Positions 61,399 through 64,000 of a stretch of DNA of 64,000 nt are shown here, one piece after another (within the stretch, counting starts at the first letter, position 1; each line of letters begins with the position of its first letter). Origin of the DNA: Marinifilum sp965230805. Its GTDB lineage: Bacteria > Bacteroidota > Bacteroidia > Bacteroidales > Marinifilaceae. Both the position numbers and the translations under genes were made by a program. The notes beneath the pieces are model-generated. The model saw only the letters and a list, made by a program, of their open reading frames with translations. It had not been told where the DNA came from and made no database searches. The stretch spans positions 2,170,001-2,234,000 of the forward strand of contig NZ_OZ246019.1 of assembly GCF_965230805.1 (NCBI RefSeq), read 5' to 3'.

Positions 61399-62622
61399 AT
61401 GATTGCAAATTTAGAAGATGTTCTTTCCGATAGTGCAAAAGGAATGAAACGTTCTGTAATTAGAGAATTATTAAAATTAACTCAACGAGATGATATTATT
61501 TCATTTGCCGGAGGTTTACCTGCTCCTGATTCATTCCCAATTGATGATTTAAAAAAAATATCTTGTTCCATTCTTGACCACGAAGGAAGTTCAGCCCTCC
61601 AATATGGTGCAACCGAAGGTGATCGTAAACTTCGGGAAATCCTAACCAAAAGATATCAAGATCAAGGATTACAGATTACAACCGACAATCTGGTGATTCT
61701 TACCTCATCGCAACAAGGTTTGGATTTGGCTGGAAAAATATTTTTAAACCGTGGCGATAAATACATCTGTGGATTACCAAGCTATTTAGGCGGATTAAGT
61801 GCCTTTTCGAGCTATGGAGGAATCCCAATTGGAATAAAACTGGATCATCATGGGATGCGTTCCGACCTGCTTGAAGATACACTGCTTAAAATGAAAAAGG
61901 ATGGTGAAATGCCCAAATTCATCTATGTGATTCCGGATTTTCAAAATCCTGCAGGAATTACAATGCCTGAATTCCGTCGTATGGAAATCATTGATATCGC
62001 CAGAAAATACAATGTCTTAATTATTGAGGACAGCCCTTATAGAGAGTTACGATTCGAAGGAAAATCCCAGAGAATGATGTACGAACTCGATAACAAAGGT
62101 CTGGTATTGAGCCTGGGAACTTTCTCTAAAATCTTTGTTCCTGGGTTCAGAATTGGCTGGATAGTTGCACATGAAGCAATAATTGATAAATTTGTAAAGG
62201 CAAAGCAGTCAACAGATTTGTGCACTGCTCCGTTTGTTCAAAAGATTGCAGCTAAGTATCTTGAAGATGGATTATTCGATAAGAATTTGAAGAAGATTAT
62301 CGAAATGTATCACAGCAAAAGAGATGTGATGTTACAGGCTTTTGAGGATTATATGCCCGAAGGCGTTAGTTGGACAAAACCAGAAGGGGGATTATTTCTA
62401 TTTTTGAGTTTACCTAAAGGTATGGGTGCTGAAGATCTTTTTAAGGTAGCAATTGAAAAGAATGTGGCTTTTGTTCTAGGCTCAGTTTTCCATTGCGATG
62501 GAAGTGGAAAAAATACCATGAGAATTAATTTCTCGTTTATGGATGAAGAGCAAAATCGAATTGGTGTTCAACGATTGGCCGAATCTATAAATACATTAAT
62601 GAATAAACAAGTGGAAATTTAA
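61399..62622 (+). CDS. PLP-dependent aminotransferase (2-aminoadipate/LysN-like, fold type I)
   Basis: 407 residues from the ATG at 61399, which is preceded by AAGGGAGATTAAA, a good ribosome-binding site; the longer frame from 61336 is rejected. Fold-type I features: SFAGGLPAPDSFP at the start, IPDFQNPAG, IIEDSPYRELR with the Asp contacting PLP, and SLGTFSKIFVPGFRIGW with the Schiff-base Lys. This sequence type matches the aminotransferase domain of MocR-like enzymes without the GntR part, often annotated as 2-aminoadipate transaminase. Likely a broad amino-acid/keto-acid transaminase. A terminator lies 74 bases downstream. Confidence 0.9.
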   Translation: MIANLEDVLSDSAKGMKRSVIRELLKLTQRDDIISFAGGLPAPDSFPIDDLKKISCSILDHEGSSALQYGATEGDRKLREILTKRYQDQGLQITTDNLVILTSSQQGLDLAGKIFLNRGDKYICGLPSYLGGLSAFSSYGGIPIGIKLDHHGMRSDLLEDTLLKMKKDGEMPKFIYVIPDFQNPAGITMPEFRRMEIIDIARKYNVLIIEDSPYRELRFEGKSQRMMYELDNKGLVLSLGTFSKIFVPGFRIGWIVAHEAIIDKFVKAKQSTDLCTAPFVQKIAAKYLEDGLFDKNLKKIIEMYHSKRDVMLQAFEDYMPEGVSWTKPEGGLFLFLSLPKGMGAEDLFKVAIEKNVAFVLGSVFHCDGSGKNTMRINFSFMDEEQNRIGVQRLAESINTLMNKQVEI

Positions 62623-62695
62623 TCGTTTGTGTTCAGTATGAACCAAACACATTTTTTATAATTATAAATCCTAATTCTCACCTTACAACGAGAAT

Positions 62696-62730
62696 AGAGG
62701 GAGTTCCCAAAAGAACTCCCTCTAATTTTT
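62696..62730. terminator. Terminator hairpin
   Basis: AGAGGGAGTTC and GAACTCCCTCT form an 11-bp perfect stem with loop CCAAAA, then AATTTTTT. It ends the aminotransferase transcript. Its stem is similar to the ilvE terminator at 23153. Confidence 0.88.
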
Positions 62731-62844
62731 TAGATACATTCCTAGCAAAGTCCAATACTTGGAACTACAATTACTCTTGACCGATTGAAGAAGCGGGGTT
62801 ACGAATCAATGCTTGACATTTACAAGAAAATTTCCCCACAACTT

Positions 62845-62932
62845 AACGAACCGCTGTATACGAGACCCGTACGTACAGTGGTGTGAGAGGTTCTCCGCTA
62901 GGCTAATGGCCTAGCGGCTGCCTACTCCATTG
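62845..62932 (+). mobile_element. Group II intron 3' remnant (domains V and VI)
   Basis: CCGCTGTA (62851-62858) pairs with TACAGTGG (62874-62881) around TACGAGACCCGTACG, the shape of group II intron domain V, followed by TGTGAGAGG as in many bacterial introns. CCGCTAGGC/GCCTAGCGG (62895-62917) then forms the next hairpin and CTGCCTACTCC resembles an intron 3' end. No reverse-transcriptase ORF or 5' part is present in the preceding 220 bases, so it is a remnant. Confidence 0.7.
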
Positions 62933-63041
62933 ACATTCGTTAAATTCTTTCTTAGTGGTCTTATTTTTAGCAAAAATAACCAATAATTCATTTGTTTTAA
63001 ATTCATTAGTACTTGTAGTGTTATCTTTTAGTACTGTATCT

Positions 63042-63884
63042 CTATTGATAAATATTCTGAGATACATTATTTATAATACGCTTTTTATACGCATCAAATT
63101 CAGCTTTTGAATGAACTACAGTAGAAGAAAATTTCAATTGTGAGCCTTCATTTGTAAATGAAGAAAAAATAGAAATCCCAATTACTTTTCCTCTTTGATG
63201 AACAAAAGCAACACCATCGTAAAAATACCACCAAGCATTAGAGTAATTGATCTTGTCTTTGGCATCTGGATCTCCATAATATTCTTTTATTAAGTTATAG
63301 TCTGATTCATACCTGATACCATTTTGATTAGCTCCGTTAAAGTTTAAATCTATTACCTGCTGTAATATGTCATTATCATCAATAGTTGAATTTTTGGAAG
63401 ATAAATTCAGCCAGACACCCTTATTAAGGAGCTTTATTGATAATGAATATCTATCATTATATTGGTTTTTACTGCTCCTCTCCAGCATCCACTTATCCTC
63501 AATGTTCTTTTTCACATTGCCCCAAGTATCATTAATGATACAACCTCCCCATTTTTTGCCATCGTAAATATATGGTTCTTCAATGTCCATAATTTTGGTC
63601 GCCTCGGTGCTACCACCACTTCCAATAGCTTTTAGCGTTATATTATACTGCCCAGGTGATTCATATTGATATGTTGGATGTTCATCTTTAATCATTGGTT
63701 TTCCATCACCAAAGTTCCATTCGTACTCTGTACCATTAATAGAAAGATTGGATATAGTAATTAATTCACCTGTAATGGCAACATTTTTGTCTAGCTCAAA
63801 ATTGGCTTCGGCAATAGGTAGATCTTTATTGCAAGAGAAGATTGCAAATAAGAATAATGTAAAAAAAATGCTTATATATTTCAT
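63042..63884 (-). CDS. PKD-domain lipoprotein
   Basis: 280 residues, lipobox FAIFSC near residue 18. One PKD domain follows at about residues 25-105: ITISNLSINGTEYEWNFGDGKP and YQYESPGQYNITLKAIGSGGS. The C-terminal ~170 residues (WGNVKKNIEDKW onward) resemble no family I recognise. Probably surface or periplasmic. Single gene with inverted 13-bp repeats on either side (62930 region and 63925 region). Confidence 0.78.
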   Translation of the reverse strand: MKYISIFFTLFLFAIFSCNKDLPIAEANFELDKNVAITGELITISNLSINGTEYEWNFGDGKPMIKDEHPTYQYESPGQYNITLKAIGSGGSTEATKIMDIEEPYIYDGKKWGGCIINDTWGNVKKNIEDKWMLERSSKNQYNDRYSLSIKLLNKGVWLNLSSKNSTIDDNDILQQVIDLNFNGANQNGIRYESDYNLIKEYYGDPDAKDKINYSNAWWYFYDGVAFVHQRGKVIGISIFSSFTNEGSQLKFSSTVVHSKAEFDAYKKRIINNVSQNIYQ

Positions 63885-63954
63885 TTATAATTATTTAGTA
63901 TTAATTCTGATAAAACTAGCTTTCTAATGAATGTCAACGTTCAATTGTATGTGG

Positions 63955-64000
63955 TCGGGCGGGATTTCGTGCAGAAATCCAGTCAGACCCGCAGGTGAGT
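63955..64000. other. Hairpin-rich sequence at the window edge
   Basis: GGATTTC (63962-63968) pairs with GAAATCC (63974-63980), and outer GCGGG/CCCGC can extend the structure. The GC content is higher than its surroundings. It could be the end of a mobile element continuing beyond the window; no identity can be given. Confidence 0.4.

Overview
The window is chromosomal DNA of a Bacteroidota bacterium. This rests on low GC, weak or absent Shine-Dalgarno sequences, many lipoproteins with acidic or charged residues after the lipobox Cys, PKD and leucine-rich surface proteins, a PorZ-like type IX secretion protein, and BtuB/BtuG-type B12 import. A marine Marinilabiliales-like organism is my guess only; no rRNA is present to place it.

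Layout. 1-6.5 kb: a truncated OmpR-type response regulator, a YihY membrane protein, a zinc-ribbon protein, an MlrC-like lipoprotein, a 269-bp MITE, a hypothetical protein and a thioredoxin-like lipoprotein. 6.7-16.6 kb (minus strand): a cobalamin riboswitch followed by btuB, a BtuG-like propeller lipoprotein and a PKD lipoprotein, then two paralogous leucine-rich lipoproteins. The block has copies of one hairpin repeat at both ends (one copy at 6.5 kb, an array at 16.7-17.4 kb). 17.4-33.8 kb: lysine 2,3-aminomutase family protein, U32 protein, TlpA-like protein, DUF2797 protein, branched-chain aminotransferase, LRR protein, a second MITE in opposite orientation, an alpha/beta hydrolase, an AraC regulator, a DUF3857/transglutaminase protein and a histidine kinase/response regulator pair. 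34.0-40.1 kb (minus): a probable zinc-starvation block with two COG0523 GTPases (one frameshifted), an ABC ATPase, a permease with a His-rich loop, a DUF3299-like protein and a HemB that lacks the zinc-binding cysteines.

40.3-54.5 kb: accessory DNA ending at a tRNA-Arg(CCT) gene. An integrative element (about 43.88-54.50 kb) carries a tyrosine integrase, two small HTH proteins, an XRE regulator, a replication initiator with iteron-like DNA repeats, a serine resolvase, a methyltransferase plus separate nuclease, and a 256-bp tandem repeat. A second att-like site at 40.35 kb shares core and arm sequences with the one at 43.88 kb at identical spacing. It bounds a 3.5-kb segment with HtrA, Hsp20 and a small protein, suggesting a tandem or relic island. 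54.6-64 kb: RecO, PorZ-like protein, XTP/dITP diphosphatase, universal stress protein, a cyclase-HD fusion, a PLP aminotransferase, a group II intron 3' remnant and a PKD lipoprotein.

The strongest candidate for something undescribed is a dispersed ~100-bp hairpin element with seven copies in both orientations (near 0.6, 11.0, 26.7, 33.1, 37.6, 58.3 and 59.5 kb). In four copies it ends precisely at the ATG of an unrelated gene, with a shared sequence close to AAACAG-ATG-AAA. It looks like a mobile or recurrent 5' leader. All functional statements are from reading the sequence; no database search was run.
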